DNA of 64,000 nt from assembly GCA_014843695.1 (NCBI GenBank), contig CM026397.1, positions 50,843,611 to 50,907,610 of the forward strand, in the 5' to 3' direction. The notes beneath the pieces were generated by a model. That model ran no database searches. It was not told the DNA's origin and worked only from the letters and a program-made list of their open reading frames with translations. The position numbers and the translations under genes were made by a program. Positions 11,986 to 24,456 of the stretch are shown piece after piece; within the stretch, counting starts at the first letter, position 1, and each line of letters begins with the position of its first letter. This DNA is from Archivesica marissinica (lineage: Eukaryota > Mollusca > Bivalvia > Venerida > Vesicomyidae).

Positions 11986-12985
11986 NNNNNNNNNNNNNNN
12001 NNNNNNNNNNNNNNNNNNNNNNNNNNNNNNNNNNNNNNNNNNNNNNNNNNNNNNNNNNNNNNNNNNNNNNNNNNNNNNNNNNNNNNNNNNNNNNNNNNNN
12101 NNNNNNNNNNNNNNNNNNNNNNNNNNNNNNNNNNNNNNNNNNNNNNNNNNNNNNNNNNNNNNNNNNNNNNNNNNNNNNNNNNNNNNNNNNNNNNNNNNNN
12201 NNNNNNNNNNNNNNNNNNNNNNNNNNNNNNNNNNNNNNNNNNNNNNNNNNNNNNNNNNNNNNNNNNNNNNNNNNNNNNNNNNNNNNNNNNNNNNNNNNNN
12301 NNNNNNNNNNNNNNNNNNNNNNNNNNNNNNNNNNNNNNNNNNNNNNNNNNNNNNNNNNNNNNNNNNNNNNNNNNNNNNNNNNNNNNNNNNNNNNNNNNNN
12401 NNNNNNNNNNNNNNNNNNNNNNNNNNNNNNNNNNNNNNNNNNNNNNNNNNNNNNNNNNNNNNNNNNNNNNNNNNNNNNNNNNNNNNNNNNNNNNNNNNNN
12501 NNNNNNNNNNNNNNNNNNNNNNNNNNNNNNNNNNNNNNNNNNNNNNNNNNNNNNNNNNNNNNNNNNNNNNNNNNNNNNNNNNNNNNNNNNNNNNNNNNNN
12601 NNNNNNNNNNNNNNNNNNNNNNNNNNNNNNNNNNNNNNNNNNNNNNNNNNNNNNNNNNNNNNNNNNNNNNNNNNNNNNNNNNNNNNNNNNNNNNNNNNNN
12701 NNNNNNNNNNNNNNNNNNNNNNNNNNNNNNNNNNNNNNNNNNNNNNNNNNNNNNNNNNNNNNNNNNNNNNNNNNNNNNNNNNNNNNNNNNNNNNNNNNNN
12801 NNNNNNNNNNNNNNNNNNNNNNNNNNNNNNNNNNNNNNNNNNNNNNNNNNNNNNNNNNNNNNNNNNNNNNNNNNNNNNNNNNNNNNNNNNNNNNNNNNNN
12901 NNNNNNNNNNNNNNNNNNNNNNNNNNNNNNNNNNNNNNNNNNNNNNNNNNNNNNNNNNNNNNNNNNNNNNNNNNNNNNNNNNNNN
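11986..12985. other. Assembly gap, 1000 N
   Basis: Exactly 1000 N. The left flank is the 30-bp array, the right flank a different 55-bp array, so the gap hides the junction of two minisatellites; the round size is probably nominal. Confidence 0.98.
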
Positions 12986-15900
12986 TAATGGCATCAAGAG
13001 GGGCTTCTATGAGGGAAAGGGTTAATGTATGTTGTATTGGTAATGGCCTCTATGAGGGAAAGGGTTAATGTATGTGGTATTGGTAATGGCATCAAGAGGG
13101 GCTTCTATGAGGGAAAGGGTTAATGTATGTTGTATTGGTAATGGCATCAAGAGGGGCTTCTATGAGGGAAAGGGTTAATGTATGTCGTATTGGTAATGGC
13201 GTCAAGAGGGGCTTCTATGAGGGAAAGGGTTAATGTATGTCGTATTGGTAATGGCATCAAGAGGGGCTTCTATGAGGGAAAGGGTTAATGTATGTTGTAT
13301 TGGTAATGGCATCAAGAGGTGCTTCTATGAGGGAAAGGGTTAATGTATGTTGTATTGGTAATGGCATCAAGAGGTGCTTCTATGAGGGAAAGGGTTAATG
13401 TATGTGTATTGGTAATGGCATCAAGAGGTGCTTCTATGAGGGAAAGGGTTAATGTATGTCATATTGGTAATGGCGTCAAGAGGTGCTTCTATGAGGGAAA
13501 GGGTAATGTATGTGGTATGGTAATGGCGTCGAGAGGTGCTTCTATGAGGGAAAGGGTAATGTATGTCGTATTGGTAATGGCGTCAAGAGGTGCTTCTATG
13601 AAGGAAAGGGTAATGTATGACATATTGGTAATGGCGTCGAGAGGTGCTTCCATGAGGGAAAGGGTTAATGTATGTGGTATTGGTAATGGCATCGAGAGGT
13701 GCTTCCATGAGGGAAAGGGTTAATGTATGTGGTATTGGTAATGGCATCAAGAGGTGCTTCTATGAGGGAAAGGGTTTATGACCATTGGTTTGGCTCTACA
13801 TAGTCAATGTATGTGGTATTGGTAATGGCGTCACGAGGTGCTTCTATGAGGGAAAGGGTTAATGTATGTGGTATTGGTAATGGCGTCACGAGGTGCTTCT
13901 ATGAGGGAAAGGGTTAATGTATGTGGTATTGGTAATGGCGTCGAGAGGTGCTTCTATGAGGGAAAGGGTTAATGTATGTGGTATTGGTAATGGCGTCGAG
14001 AGGTGCTTCTATGAGGGAAAGGGTTAATGTATGTGGTATTGGTAATGGCGTCGAGAGGTGCTTCTATGAGGGAAAGGGTTAATGTATGTGGTATTGGTAA
14101 TGGCGTCGAGAGGTGCTTCTATGAGGGAAAGGGTTAATGTATGTGGTATTGGTAATGGCGTCGAGAGGTGCTTCTATGAGGGAAAGGGTTAATGTATGTG
14201 GTATTGGTAATGGCGTCGAGAGGTGCTTCTATGAGGGAAAGGGTTAATGTATGTGGTATTGGTAATGGCGTCGAGAGGTGCTTCTATGAGGGAAAGGGTT
14301 AATGTATGTCGTATTGGTAATGGCGTCAAGAGGTGCTTCTATGAGGGAAAGGGTCAATGTATGTCGTATTGGTAATGGCGTCAAGAGGTGCTTCTATGAG
14401 GGAAAGGGTTAATGTATGTCGTATTGGTAATGGCGTCAAGAGGTTGCTCTATGAGGGAAGGGTTAATGTATGTCGTATTGGTAATGGCGTCAAGAGGTGC
14501 TTCTATGAGGGAAGGGTTAATGTATGTCGTATTGGTAATGGCGTCAAGAGGTGCTTCTATGAGGGAAGGGTTAATGTATGTCGTATTGGTAATGGCGTCA
14601 AGAGGTGCTTCTATGAGGGAAAGGGTTAATGTATGTCGTATTGGTAATGGCGTCAAGAGGTGCTTCTATGAGGGAAAGGGTTAATGTATGTCGTATTGGT
14701 AATGGCGTCAAGAGGTGCTTCTATGAGGGAAAGGGTAATGTATGTCGTATTGGTAATGGCGTCAAGAGGTGCTTCTATGAGGGAAAGGGTTAATGTATGT
14801 CGTATTGGTAATGGCGTCAAGAGGTGCTTCTATGAGGGAAAGGGTAATGTATGTCGTATGGTAATGGCGTCGAGAGGTGCTTCTATGAGGGAAAGGGTAA
14901 TGTATGTCGTATTGGTAATGGCGTCGAGAGGTGCTTCTATGAGGGAAAGGGTAATGTATGTCGTATTGGTAATGGCGTCAAGAGGTGCTTCTATGAGGGA
15001 AAGGGTTAATGTATGTCGTATTGGTAATGGCGTCAAGAGGTGATTCTATGAGGGAAAGGGTTAATGTATGTCGTATTGGTAATGGCGTCAAGAGGTGCTT
15101 CTATGAGGGAAAGGGTTAATGTATGTGGTATTGGTAATGGCATCGAGAGGTGCTTCTATGAGGGAAAGGGTTAATGTATGTGGTATTGGTAATGGCGTCG
15201 AGAGGTGCTTCTATGAGGGAAAGGGTTAATGTATGTCGTATTGGTAATGGCGTCAAGAGGTGCTTCTATGAGGGAAAGGGTTAATGTATGTCGTATTGGT
15301 AATGGCGTCAAGAGGTGCTTCTATGAGGGAAAGGGTTAATGTATGTCGTATTGGTAATGGCATCAAGAGGTGCTTCTATGAGGGAAAGGGTTAATGTATG
15401 TGGTATTGGTAATGGCGTCACGAGGTGCTTCTATGAGGGAAAGGGTTAATGTATGTGGTATTGGTAATGGCGTCAAGAGGTGCTTCTATGAGGGAAAGGG
15501 TTAATGTATGGGTATTGGTAATGGCGTCACGAGGTGCTTCTATGAGGGAAAGGGTTTAATGTATGTGGTATTGGTAATGGCGTCAAGATGGCTTCTATGA
15601 GGGAAAGGGTTTATGACCATTGGTTTGGCTCTACATAGTCAATGTATGTGGTATTGGTAATGGCGTCAAGAGGTGCTTCTATGAGGGAAAGGGTTAATGT
15701 ATGTGGTATTGGTAATGGCGTCAAGAGGTGCTTCTATGAGGGAAAGGGTTAATGTATGTGGTATTGGTAATGGCGTCAAGAGGTGCTTCTATGAGGGAAA
15801 GGGTTAATGTATGTGGTATTGGTAATGGCGTCGAGAGGTGCTTCTATGAGGGAAAGGGTTAATGTATGTGGTATTGGTAATGGCGTCAAGAGGTGCTTCT

Positions 15901-16631
15901 ATGAGGGAAAGGGTTAATGTATGTGGTATTGGTAATGGCGTCAAGAGGTGCTTCTATGAGGGAAAGGGTTAATGTATGTCGTATTGGTAATGGCGTCGAG
16001 AGGTGCTTCTATGAGGGAAAGGGTTAATGTATGTGGTATTGGTAATGGCGTCAGAGGTGCTTCTATGAGGGAAAGGGTTAATGTATGTCGTATTGGTAAT
16101 GGCGTCAAGAGGTGCTTCTATGAGGGAAAGGGTTAATGTATGTGGTATTGGTAATGGCGTCGAGAGGTGCTTCTATGAGGGAAAGGGTTAATGTATGTCG
16201 TATTGGTAATGGCGTCGAGAGGTGCTTCTATGAGGGAAAGGGTTAATGTATGTCGTATTGGTAATGGCGTCGAGAGGTGCTTCTATGAGGGAAAGGGTTA
16301 ATGTATGTCGTATTGGTAATGGCGTCTAGAGGTGCTTCTATGAGGGAAAGGGTTAATGTATGTCGTATTGGTAATGGCGTCTAGAGGTGCTTCTATGAGG
16401 GAAAGGGTTAATGTATGTCGTATTGGTAATGGCGTCTAGAGGTGCTTCTATGAGGGAAAGGGTTAATGTATGTCGTATTGGTAATGGCGTCAAGAGGTGC
16501 TTCTATGAGGGAAAGGGTTAATGTATGTCATATTGGTAATGACGTCAAGAGGTGCTTCTATGAGGGAAAGGGTTAATGTATGTCATATTGGTAATGACGT
16601 CAAGAGGTGCTTCTATGAGGGAAAGGGTTTA
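12986..16631. repeat. 55-bp minisatellite, about 66 units, from the MITE-3 right end
   Basis: The unit is TTAATGTATGTSGTATTGGT ... GCTTCTATGAGGGAAAGGG. One copy of this unit is the right end of the MITE-3 at 61073-61318. At 13783 and 15611 a unit is replaced by a longer stretch with CCATTGGTTTGGCTCTACAT, which is the next part of MITE-3 inward, so the array came from the element and not the reverse. The array starts at the assembly gap; its last unit ends GAGGGAAAGGGTTTA, like a MITE-3 terminus. Confidence 0.95.
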
Positions 16632-16671
16632 TACAAGTTTGATTGTATTCAGTATAAATTTTGCTTGTTTG

Positions 16672-16936
16672 TTTTTGAAGGTTAAACATCGCACCATCAG
16701 GTCATATGGCGACTCTCTAGCTATTATTGGTGGATGAAGACCCCGGATCCACTCCGAGCAGTATTTCAGGCACAGCCAGGAACACAGATTGAACCACTGA
16801 CCTACCACAAGCCAGCTGGATAGCTTCGTCGCTTGAAATAATTCAACACCCCCCAGTGGGATTCGAACATGCAGCAGTTTAGGGCAAGTGATTTAAATTC
16901 AACACCATTAACCACTCGGCCACAGAGCCCGCCTCC
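16672..16936 (-). mobile_element. SINE B
   Basis: On the minus strand: head GTGGCCGAGTGGTTAATGGT, box B GTTCGAATCCCAC, body with GGAGTGGATCCGGGG, tail toward 16672 ending GGTGCGATGTTTAACC. Confidence 0.72.
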
Positions 16937-17119
16937 CCTGTTCAGTATTAAGCAGTTGCTAGTTTCCATTATTTTAAAGTTATTCAATAATTTATTTCCA
17001 ACACTATCAATCACAGTTTACAAAATCACATAACAGATTCGGAGAAATTGCAGAAGAGTTTAGCAAAAAAGATCAAAATGATACAGAAGAATATGCTCGG
17101 AAACAAATAGAGAAAAGCT

Positions 17120-17200
17120 TCATTTAGCGTAGGCAAATAAATATTTAGCGTAGGCAAATGTAGGCAAATAAATATTTAGCGTAGGCAAATAAATATTCAT
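17120..17200. repeat. Short tandem repeat
   Basis: GCGTAGGCAAATAAATATTTA in about three and a half units. Confidence 0.75.
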
Positions 17201-17239
17201 CAATATTTTATATTACGTTTTGTGATGTTGCTGGAAATG

Positions 17240-17460
17240 AGTATATTCGTTTTTGCAAACGGTAAAGAGCCAGATCAGATGGCATAGAACGTTGCATCTG
17301 ATCTTGGCTCTATGCTGTTTGTTATTTGGACAGTGGAGCTAAAACACTGAATAGCAGCAAACAACATAGGTCCTGAACAGATGTGGCTTTGCGCAGCGGC
17401 TGATTTGGATCTATGTTGTTTGCATATTCCTTCCAATTGCTTCAGCACTTTAAGGGTTAA
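17240..17460. mobile_element. MITE-2, closest seed for the 27-bp array
   Basis: The right end, read on the minus strand, is TTAACCCTTAAAGTGCTGAAGC followed by AATTGGAAGGAATATGCAAAC, nearly the start of the array element at 49378. The left end is decayed. Confidence 0.7.
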
Positions 17461-17585
17461 TTGGCAAAAGCCGTGCAGAAAGCTCATCATGTGACCATGC
17501 CCTGCAACAATATAGATGCAGATATGTGATTGATTGCAATTCAGAAATAGTCTAAAATAGAATTTTGTTAAAAAAAAACCTACTA

Positions 17586-17997
17586 CCGTCCACACTCGCC
17601 TATACGGCAATCTCACCTATAAGACGACCTCCCTACTTTGGTTTTGGCATACACTCGCCTATAAGACGATCTCATCTATAAGACGACCTCCCTACTTTGG
17701 TTTTGGCATACACTCGTATATAAGGTGATCTCACCTATAAGACGACCTCCCTACTTTGGTTTTGGCATACACTCGCATATAAGGCGATCTCACCTATAAG
17801 ACGACCTCCCTACTTTGGTTTCGGCATACACTTGCATATAAGACGGGTTAATAAAAATGGACACCCGATACGATTTCATTGTCAGGGTGCTTGGCTTCCA
17901 TTACACATTAAAAAACACTTTGTTTAGCACTTGCTTATAAGACGGTAAGCCACTTGAGGCCATAATCTGGTGGTAAAAAAGTGTGTCTTATGGATGG
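17586..17997. mobile_element. TA-flanked MITE of the CTTATAAGACG family, copy 2, with internal 59-bp repeats
   Basis: The element runs from CCGTCCACACTCGCCTATA to CTTATGGATGG. Near its left end a 59-bp unit (CTATAAGACGACCTCCCTAC ... ACTCGCATATAAGGCGATCTCA) is repeated about four times (17605-17840). Each unit is bounded by the direct repeat CCTATAAGRCG. Confidence 0.6.
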
Positions 17998-18237
17998 TCA
18001 TCACAATTCCAAGAAGATATGCCTGCAGTGTATCATCGAGTAAGGCATTTTTTTCTTTTGAAGACTACATTTCTCTATAATCATAATTGATTATCGCTAA
18101 TGATGTGTGTCACAGTCTTGTAGCGTTAATGTACAGGCTCACTAAACTACGTCACAACTGTGGATTCGACACGCGAATATCAGGTAATAATATCTCTCCG
18201 CAACCGGCTCACATTTGCTAACATAACTTTTGATTTA

Positions 18238-18310
18238 GTGAACCGATGTTAATGAAATAGCGTGCATGTAATGTTGAGGATGTTAATGAAATAGCGTGCA
18301 TGTAATGTTG
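18238..18310. repeat. Two-copy tandem duplication of about 34 bp
   Basis: GATGTTAATGAAATAGCGTG continuing CATGTAATGTTGA occurs twice in a row. Confidence 0.8.
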
Positions 18311-18621
18311 AAAACTTACCGACTTCCTTGCATTATTATGGAACCCTACCAAATGTCATATCACAAATACTTTCAACACGGTGGTCAGAGATACGCAAGT
18401 GCTAGGCGATGGTTGCCATGGTGATACAGGTTTGATACCTTACTGGGGCTAAATATGGAAATAATCTATCGAGAGATGGTTATCGCGAAACTCTCCAACG
18501 GGGATAATAATTATTTTTCTCACATCATATTTTAATCTTTGTATCTTATTTATTGTAATGGAGTATGATGGAGTAAACTGTCTCATCAACAACATACTAC
18601 GTTAAACAGCCCCCGGCTTCA

Positions 18622-18783
18622 ATGGCTTCCGAACATCATAACAAGTTACAGACTTCCTCAGACGACAGCAAAAACTTGTTAAAGCAATATGGTCTTAGTA
18701 ATTATTATGTAGCCAGAATATCGGAGCAAGCCACTTCCCAAGTGATTAGTGAATCTTCTACCGTTTGCACAATTTCTCAATAA
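18622..18783 (+). CDS. Small open frame of 53 codons, unknown
   Basis: ATG at 18622 to TAA at 18781. The peptide starts MASEHHNKLQTSSDDSKNLL and ends STVCTISQ; its composition is hydrophilic and protein-like, without low complexity, and it lies in one of the few long stretches here without visible repeats (18000-20280). The context CAATGG is acceptable. There is no membrane segment or signal peptide. It may be a short exon, a micropeptide or chance; the peptide has no family I recognise. Confidence 0.22.
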   Translation: MASEHHNKLQTSSDDSKNLLKQYGLSNYYVARISEQATSQVISESSTVCTISQ

Positions 18784-19534
18784 AACTGTCTGGCAAAGCG
18801 AGCGGAATGCTCACAGCAAATCACCAGAAACTGTCAATGTCGACTAAGTCAATTGGCACGGCCAAATAAATTGCAGTACGATGCTATTATAACCTTATTT
18901 TCACAGTTCCACCATATTATGCCTCATTTTCTGCTGCTATGCATTTGAGCTGGTCTACATTTGAAGCCACATAATTTGCAGAAAGTGCTTTTATTTTACT
19001 ACATTTATACGAGATTGAAGCTTCAGTACGGCCAGGGAACCAGCAGAACAATTATAACTGCTTCCTGCACTGGCAGGCAAAACTTGAGAATATATATTGA
19101 CTGACAGGGTTGGAAAATTGTTTAGAAAGCTACCACTAGTCCTTATGGAAAACCTACTCATCCTGATCATTATACGGTTTAATTATTGTTCGAATTGTTA
19201 TCCAACTACATGACAGATGCCGCAATAAATGACTGCTTCGTGTTCGTCATATTGGGCCCAATTAAATTCAGAAAATCAGGATACTTTCATTAATCTGTGT
19301 ATTTTTATCATGCGCATTTTGTTTTCATTTTTTCTGATATTTGCTCTTCTCTCTCCCTTTCTTTTTTTCTTTTTGGAATCGCTGCTATCGGAATTCTCAC
19401 ACCACTTTAGACAGTAAACAAAACAAGTTGTATTTTATGTAAATGGTCACAGGATTGTTCACTCGTCATGCACAACAAGCAAAAGCCAACAAGCATATAT
19501 TCTAATAAATTTGTTTTGTTTGTAGATTTTAATT

Positions 19535-19750
19535 TTGACAGTAAACAGAAACAAACTAGAAAATTATACAGGAACTATTTCTTATTTACGGATGTTCACA
19601 CTAATAGAAGTAGTTGTGCGGTTGTGTCACATAGTGCAATGAATAAAATATGAAAACAAAGCCATTGGAAACCATAAAAGAAAAATATTTGTGTTTATTA
19701 GTGTAACATAGGAATTTATTTCATCGAGTGATCATGGAAATTTGTATTTC
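19535..19750. repeat. Dispersed repeat, paired with 1200-1445
   Basis: GTTGTGCGGTTGTGTCACAT, ATGAATAAAATATGAAAAC and TGTTTATTAGTGTAACATAG match 1200-1445, partly in opposite orientation. Confidence 0.5.
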
Positions 19751-20287
19751 CACGAGTGGGAATAAATATTTGGTTGATCACGAGATATCCTCTATTGATC
19801 ACCAACTCCTCTATGTCATCCGAAGTAACTGACGAACATTGCAGCCATCAAGAAATCTCACTAGAGCACTATTTAGTTATTTAGAATAATATCTTATTTG
19901 CTATTTACATAATGTTATACAGCATCATACAAATATTGAATTCTAGACAAAGAGAAAAGCCAAATGGGTTGGACAACAAGTTCTACCAACAGTACCATGT
20001 AGACAATGTCTGTTATTGCCCCACATGTTAGATCAAAAGTATCCTACCTGTAGAATGCCATACTTTATTTCAAGTTCCAAAAATTCTCTGTCCTGAAATT
20101 TCAAACAAAATCCAATGTTAAAACAAGACATTAAAACTTGGGTAATCAATAAATATACAACATTTAAAACATATAAGAACCACTTACTTTTAATTATAGG
20201 CACCAGGAAATATTAAGATTCCACAGAATCAGTGTTCAATTAAGGGAAATGAGTATATAATACAAAAGCATAGGGAACCTGTTTTTC

Positions 20288-21042
20288 TCGTACACTTACT
20301 GGCCAGGACACGTGTTTCTCACACACCTACTGGCCAGGACACGTGTTTCTTGCACACCTACTGGCCAGGACACATGTTTCTCGCACACCTACTGGCCAGG
20401 ACACGTGTTTATCGCACACCTACTGGCCAGGACACATGTTTCTCACACACCTACTGGCCAGGACACATGTTTCTCACACACCTACTGGCCAGGACACATG
20501 TTTCTTGCACACCTACTGGCCAGGACACATGTTTCTCACACACCTACTGGCCAGGACACATGTTTCTCACACACCTACTGGCCAGGACACATGTTTCTTG
20601 CACACCTACTGGCCAGGACACGTGTTTCTCACACACCTACTGGCCAGGACACATGTTTCTCACACACCTACTAACATGTTTCTCACACACCTACTGGCCA
20701 GGACACGTGTTTCTCACACACCTACTGGCCAGGACACATGTTTATCGCACACCTACTGGCCAGGACACATGTTTCTCACACACCTACTGGCCAGGACACA
20801 TGTTTCTCACACACCTACTGGCCAGGACACGTGTTTCTCACACACCTACTGGCCAGGACACATGTTTATCGCACACCTACTGGCCAGGACACATGTTTCT
20901 CACACACCTACTGGCCAGGACACATGTTTCTCACACACCTACTGGCCAGGACACATGTTTCTCACACACCTACTGGCCAGGACACGTGTTTCTCACACAC
21001 CTACTGGCCAGGACACGTGTTTCTTCCCACACCTACTGACAC
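20288..21042. repeat. 31-bp minisatellite, about 24 units
   Basis: The unit is TACTGGCCAGGACACATGTT plus TCTCACACACC; ACACGT/ACACAT and CTCACAC/ATCGCAC/CTTGCAC variants are interspersed. Confidence 0.95.
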
Positions 21043-21365
21043 GATGGATACGGTCAGAAACTCATACACTACCAGAGAGAAACTCTCCATTATCAAGTAT
21101 GAAGAGGCTAAACAATAAACTGTATATGGTTCTATATTTATTGTTTTCGTTTCTATGCAAAATGTTAGATTTTTTAAAAAATACAGTCATTAGAAATTCT
21201 ATTCATTAAATATCTGGTTCTTTTTACCAAATAACATCATTAATTTCGATATAGTATGTGTCACTTTAATCTCTAAATTTGTCAACAACCAATTATATAT
21301 AACCACTACAGGAACATTTTTGTTAAAATAACATAATTTGGGTGAAAAAAGAACAATTTCTAAAA

Positions 21366-22302
21366 AATGTATAGTGCGCACATTTCTTACTGAAATCCTT
21401 ATCCATTTTATCTACTGCGCATTATACACCAGTACAGACATCAGGACATTTTTTTCCGGACCAAAATTTACCAATATTTCATGAAATTCGACCCGAACGG
21501 CCCCACAGTCATTCTATAATTTGCTACATTCGACAAACGTTATAAACTAGCTATTAAAACCAGTTGCCGATAGTCTATATAAATAAATGAAATGAATAAG
21601 ACCACAAAATTAGCATATATTGCGTTTATTTTAGCAAACTTTGAAGAAATTTATTGAAATTACTAAATGGATAAAAAATGGCGATTTGATAACATCACGT
21701 GGTTTTATTGTATGTAATATTTCCCGTACTTTTCGCGTACTTCGCCGCATAAAGCGACGCTGCCTTCGTACGATATCATAAGAGGTAAAGAAACTTTGTA
21801 ATTATAGTTTATTTGATTTAATATACCGTATGTTTTTAAATACGACATGATTAAAGACACGATGTGTTGGTTATTTTTACGGGAAATATTTACTATGTAC
21901 AATGCATTGCATAAAAAAAACATTTTTTGGCTGCAGTATTTCAATTGTTTGTAGCGATAATTAATTTCGACAAACCATTCACAATGGGTCCCAGTTAATT
22001 AGGTAGGCTACACGTGTTGAGAAGTTTGAGCATCTGCTGACATGTTTGAGAACGATATGCATGTAATTTTCATGAAATCATGCCTGAGTGCGTTACAGTT
22101 CCTCGATGAGGTATCTCGAGTGATTAATATAAGTTGTAAAAATCACGGAGCACAATTTTTAGCGATTCTTGAGAAATGTTAAATTTTGACTTGGAAAATT
22201 GCGTTTTTCACGTGCGCAGTATACATCGGAACTCAGTTTTCCCACCGATTTTCGTGCCAAATTGTGGGTGCGCATTATACACGATAGCGCACTATACATA
22301 GC
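21366..22302. mobile_element. Possible inverted-repeat element with TATAGTGCGCA ends
   Basis: ATGTATAGTGCGCAC at the left is mirrored near the right end, where the minus strand reads TACCGTATTTAGCTATGTAT then AGTGCGC. Secondary CGCATTATACAC motifs also occur at both ends. The interior has no recognisable gene. Confidence 0.4.
22105..22150 (+). mobile_element. SINE A/D tail fragment
   Basis: GATGAGGTATCTCGAGTGAT then TAATATAAGTTGTAAAAA matches the SINE D tail; the rest is absent. Confidence 0.45.
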
Positions 22303-22509
22303 TAAATACGGTACATTTTATAAAAAAATTCAAATTTTAATTGTTGACAAAATAAATTTGTATAAACGATCTCTAAACTAAAAAGCATGGCTGAAACAGC
22401 ATGTGTATCATGAACAATGGTGTGTGATCAATGATCACAAAGTTGTTTTCGTACAAATCATTATATATTATATCTCACACTTTACACCGGCACATAATTA
22501 TTTTTTTCC

Positions 22510-22751
22510 TTAACCCATTTCATTCTGGATATATTTAAAGAGTTTTGCAAACAACATAGATCCAGATCAGCCGCAGCACTGCGTGCTGATCAGGATCTAT
22601 GTTGTTTGCTACATAGCCAAGTGTCTTAGCAAGATCATCTGAATAGCAAACAGCATATAGCCTGATCAGACGGCACGTTCCGTGGCGGTTGATCTGGATC
22701 TATGTTCTTTGCAAATACCGTTTGAACGGTATCCAGAATGAAATGGGTTAA
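22510..22751. mobile_element. MITE-2, complete
   Basis: TTAA at both ends, terminal repeats AACCCATTTCATTCTGGAT and its inverse, two internal hairpins around ATCCAGATCAGCCG and GAATAGCAAACAGCATA. Confidence 0.85.
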
Positions 22752-22830
22752 TCAAACTAAAAGTACACCCAACCGGCAGTATAACATGAATATGTCCACT
22801 GTATAATAAATATAATTTGAATGAGTGTGT

Positions 22831-23115
22831 TAGACGTTTATTTATCGTCGCTACCGGTTGCCCATATGAACGACGCCTCCTGAAGCGATTAGTCACTTTA
22901 GATTTTTGGAGGATAGTGCAATGATACAGACAGAGACCCATTCCAGAGTCTCCTCTGGTTCTTTTACATGCAAGGTGTAAAGCACCGACACGAGACCTCG
23001 GTTTAACATCCCATCTGAAAGACTGTTAACTTTATTATGGTCAGACGGGAGATCGAACCTGCGATCCCTAGATTACCAGTCCAGTGTGTTACCACTGGAC
23101 TACAGATCCGTCTGT
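22831..23115 (-). mobile_element. SINE C
   Basis: Minus-strand head GATCTGTAGTCCAGTGGTAA with box B GGTTCGATCTCCCGTC, body GAGGAGACTCTGGAATGGG and GCACTATCCTCCAAAAATC, tail CGACGATAAATAAACG. Confidence 0.75.
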
Positions 23116-23997
23116 ATAATTGAATACTAAACAAAATTGTTTTTGAATGACTCCTCTGCAGCGTGCAATCCATTTACGGAACTTCCTAGTTTATTTATCG
23201 CGGAAATCACGCTCGATGAAAAATAATTGTTCAAATTATATTTGGGAAGAGCATAATGCAGCGATGCTATTTATACGTTAAAACATTTCGGTTTTATTGG
23301 TTTGTGCAATTTGATGTCGCTTTTAGGCTCCGAGTTCCAGAGAGAAATAAGCAGAATACTTTGAATAAATGTTTTTCTTATTTCACAAAATCATGCAAAT
23401 TGGAAGCTATTTTAGAATTGCTTCAGCTAGAATACCGGTATTTGGTTGATTTTATTCCGGTGTGCATACAAGACATATTCCTACTCTTGTTTTCCCAAAA
23501 TTGTCATTTTCCGGGATATTGATCAAACAATGTCGGCTAACAAATTGCAATGCGGAATTTGGAACCTACCATCCGGGATCATTCAACAAAATCCAGAAGT
23601 GTTGGAATCTCAAAATTTCTCTTGAATAAAGCATTAGGTGTTAAACCTACATTCGCAGATACTAAAGAGAGACATCTGTAATTTTCTATCACCTCCCTTG
23701 GCAGATAAAGTCCGATTTATTCCAAAATGTAAATAGGTCCTTTTAGTTAGAATCCTTTGTTTTTACTGTTGTGCCCTAACCAGATGTTGCGTATGTTTGT
23801 ATGATAACTGTGATTTTATCAAAATCGTGTTAATTAAGTGATTATTAACATTATATTACCAATAAGCACCCATTGTATATATACTGTAGGAGATCTGTTG
23901 ATATATAGTAATTTAATAATCATAAGAAGCGATAGTGGGATAACATTGCTAGCATGTTGTGCAAAGGAAACAACGATAAAAACAGAGGAAAACACTT
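23116..23997. other. No gene recognised
   Basis: A plus frame of 88 codons at 23256-23522 is phenylalanine- and leucine-rich and has no motif. Confidence 0.5.
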
Positions 23998-24192
23998 AAT
24001 AGGACCTATCTACTTGTAGAGAGTATTCAGGGGCAGTAACTGACTGATGTCTCTCATTACATGTAATAGGACATATCTACTTGTAGAGAGTATTCAGGGG
24101 CAGTAACTGACCGATGTCCCTCATTACATGTAATAGGACCTATCTACTTGTAGAGAGTATTCAGGGGCAGTAACTGACCGATGTCTCTCAAC
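23998..24192. repeat. 67-bp tandem repeat, about three units
   Basis: The unit is ATTACATGTAATAGGACCTA ... GGGGCAGTAACTGACCGATGTCTCTC; units are nearly identical. Confidence 0.88.
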
Positions 24193-24440
24193 AAAGATTC
24201 GTCAAAATCCGGCTGGCAGTTCGGAGAAGATATATTTAAGAATTTGTGCTATTTTAAACAGCGGCCATCTAATATTACATAACGTCGAGATTTTAACAAT
24301 TTTATAATTCCCCACCTACCCAAGTATCATGACCATAAATGGTGGATAATAGACCCAATGGTTACTGAGGAGAAGATGTTTGAAAATGTTCACGGACGAC
24401 GGACAGGCACATTGCGGTAATAATACCTCGCATGAGTGTA
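24193..24440 (-). repeat. Dispersed molluscan repeat, reversed copy
   Basis: The inverse of the first part of 56466-56740: GATTCGTCAAAATCCGGCTG to TACCTCGCATGAG. Confidence 0.62.
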
Positions 24441-24456
24441 TGTGTGTGTTTTACAT

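Larger units (their letters stand above)
18311..20287. other. Mostly unique sequence
   Basis: Apart from the 53-codon frame at 18622 and the dispersed repeat at 19535-19750 I see no exon with splice signals. It is the longest repeat-poor stretch of the window. Confidence 0.5.

Noticed and set aside
12986..16631. CRISPR array
   Set aside because: Units are contiguous with no unique spacers, and the genome is eukaryotic.
20312..21209. Open frames of 120-288 codons on HTYWPGHMF-type repeats
   Set aside because: 31-bp array: since 31 is not a multiple of three, three units cycle through all frames; the absence of stops is a property of the unit.
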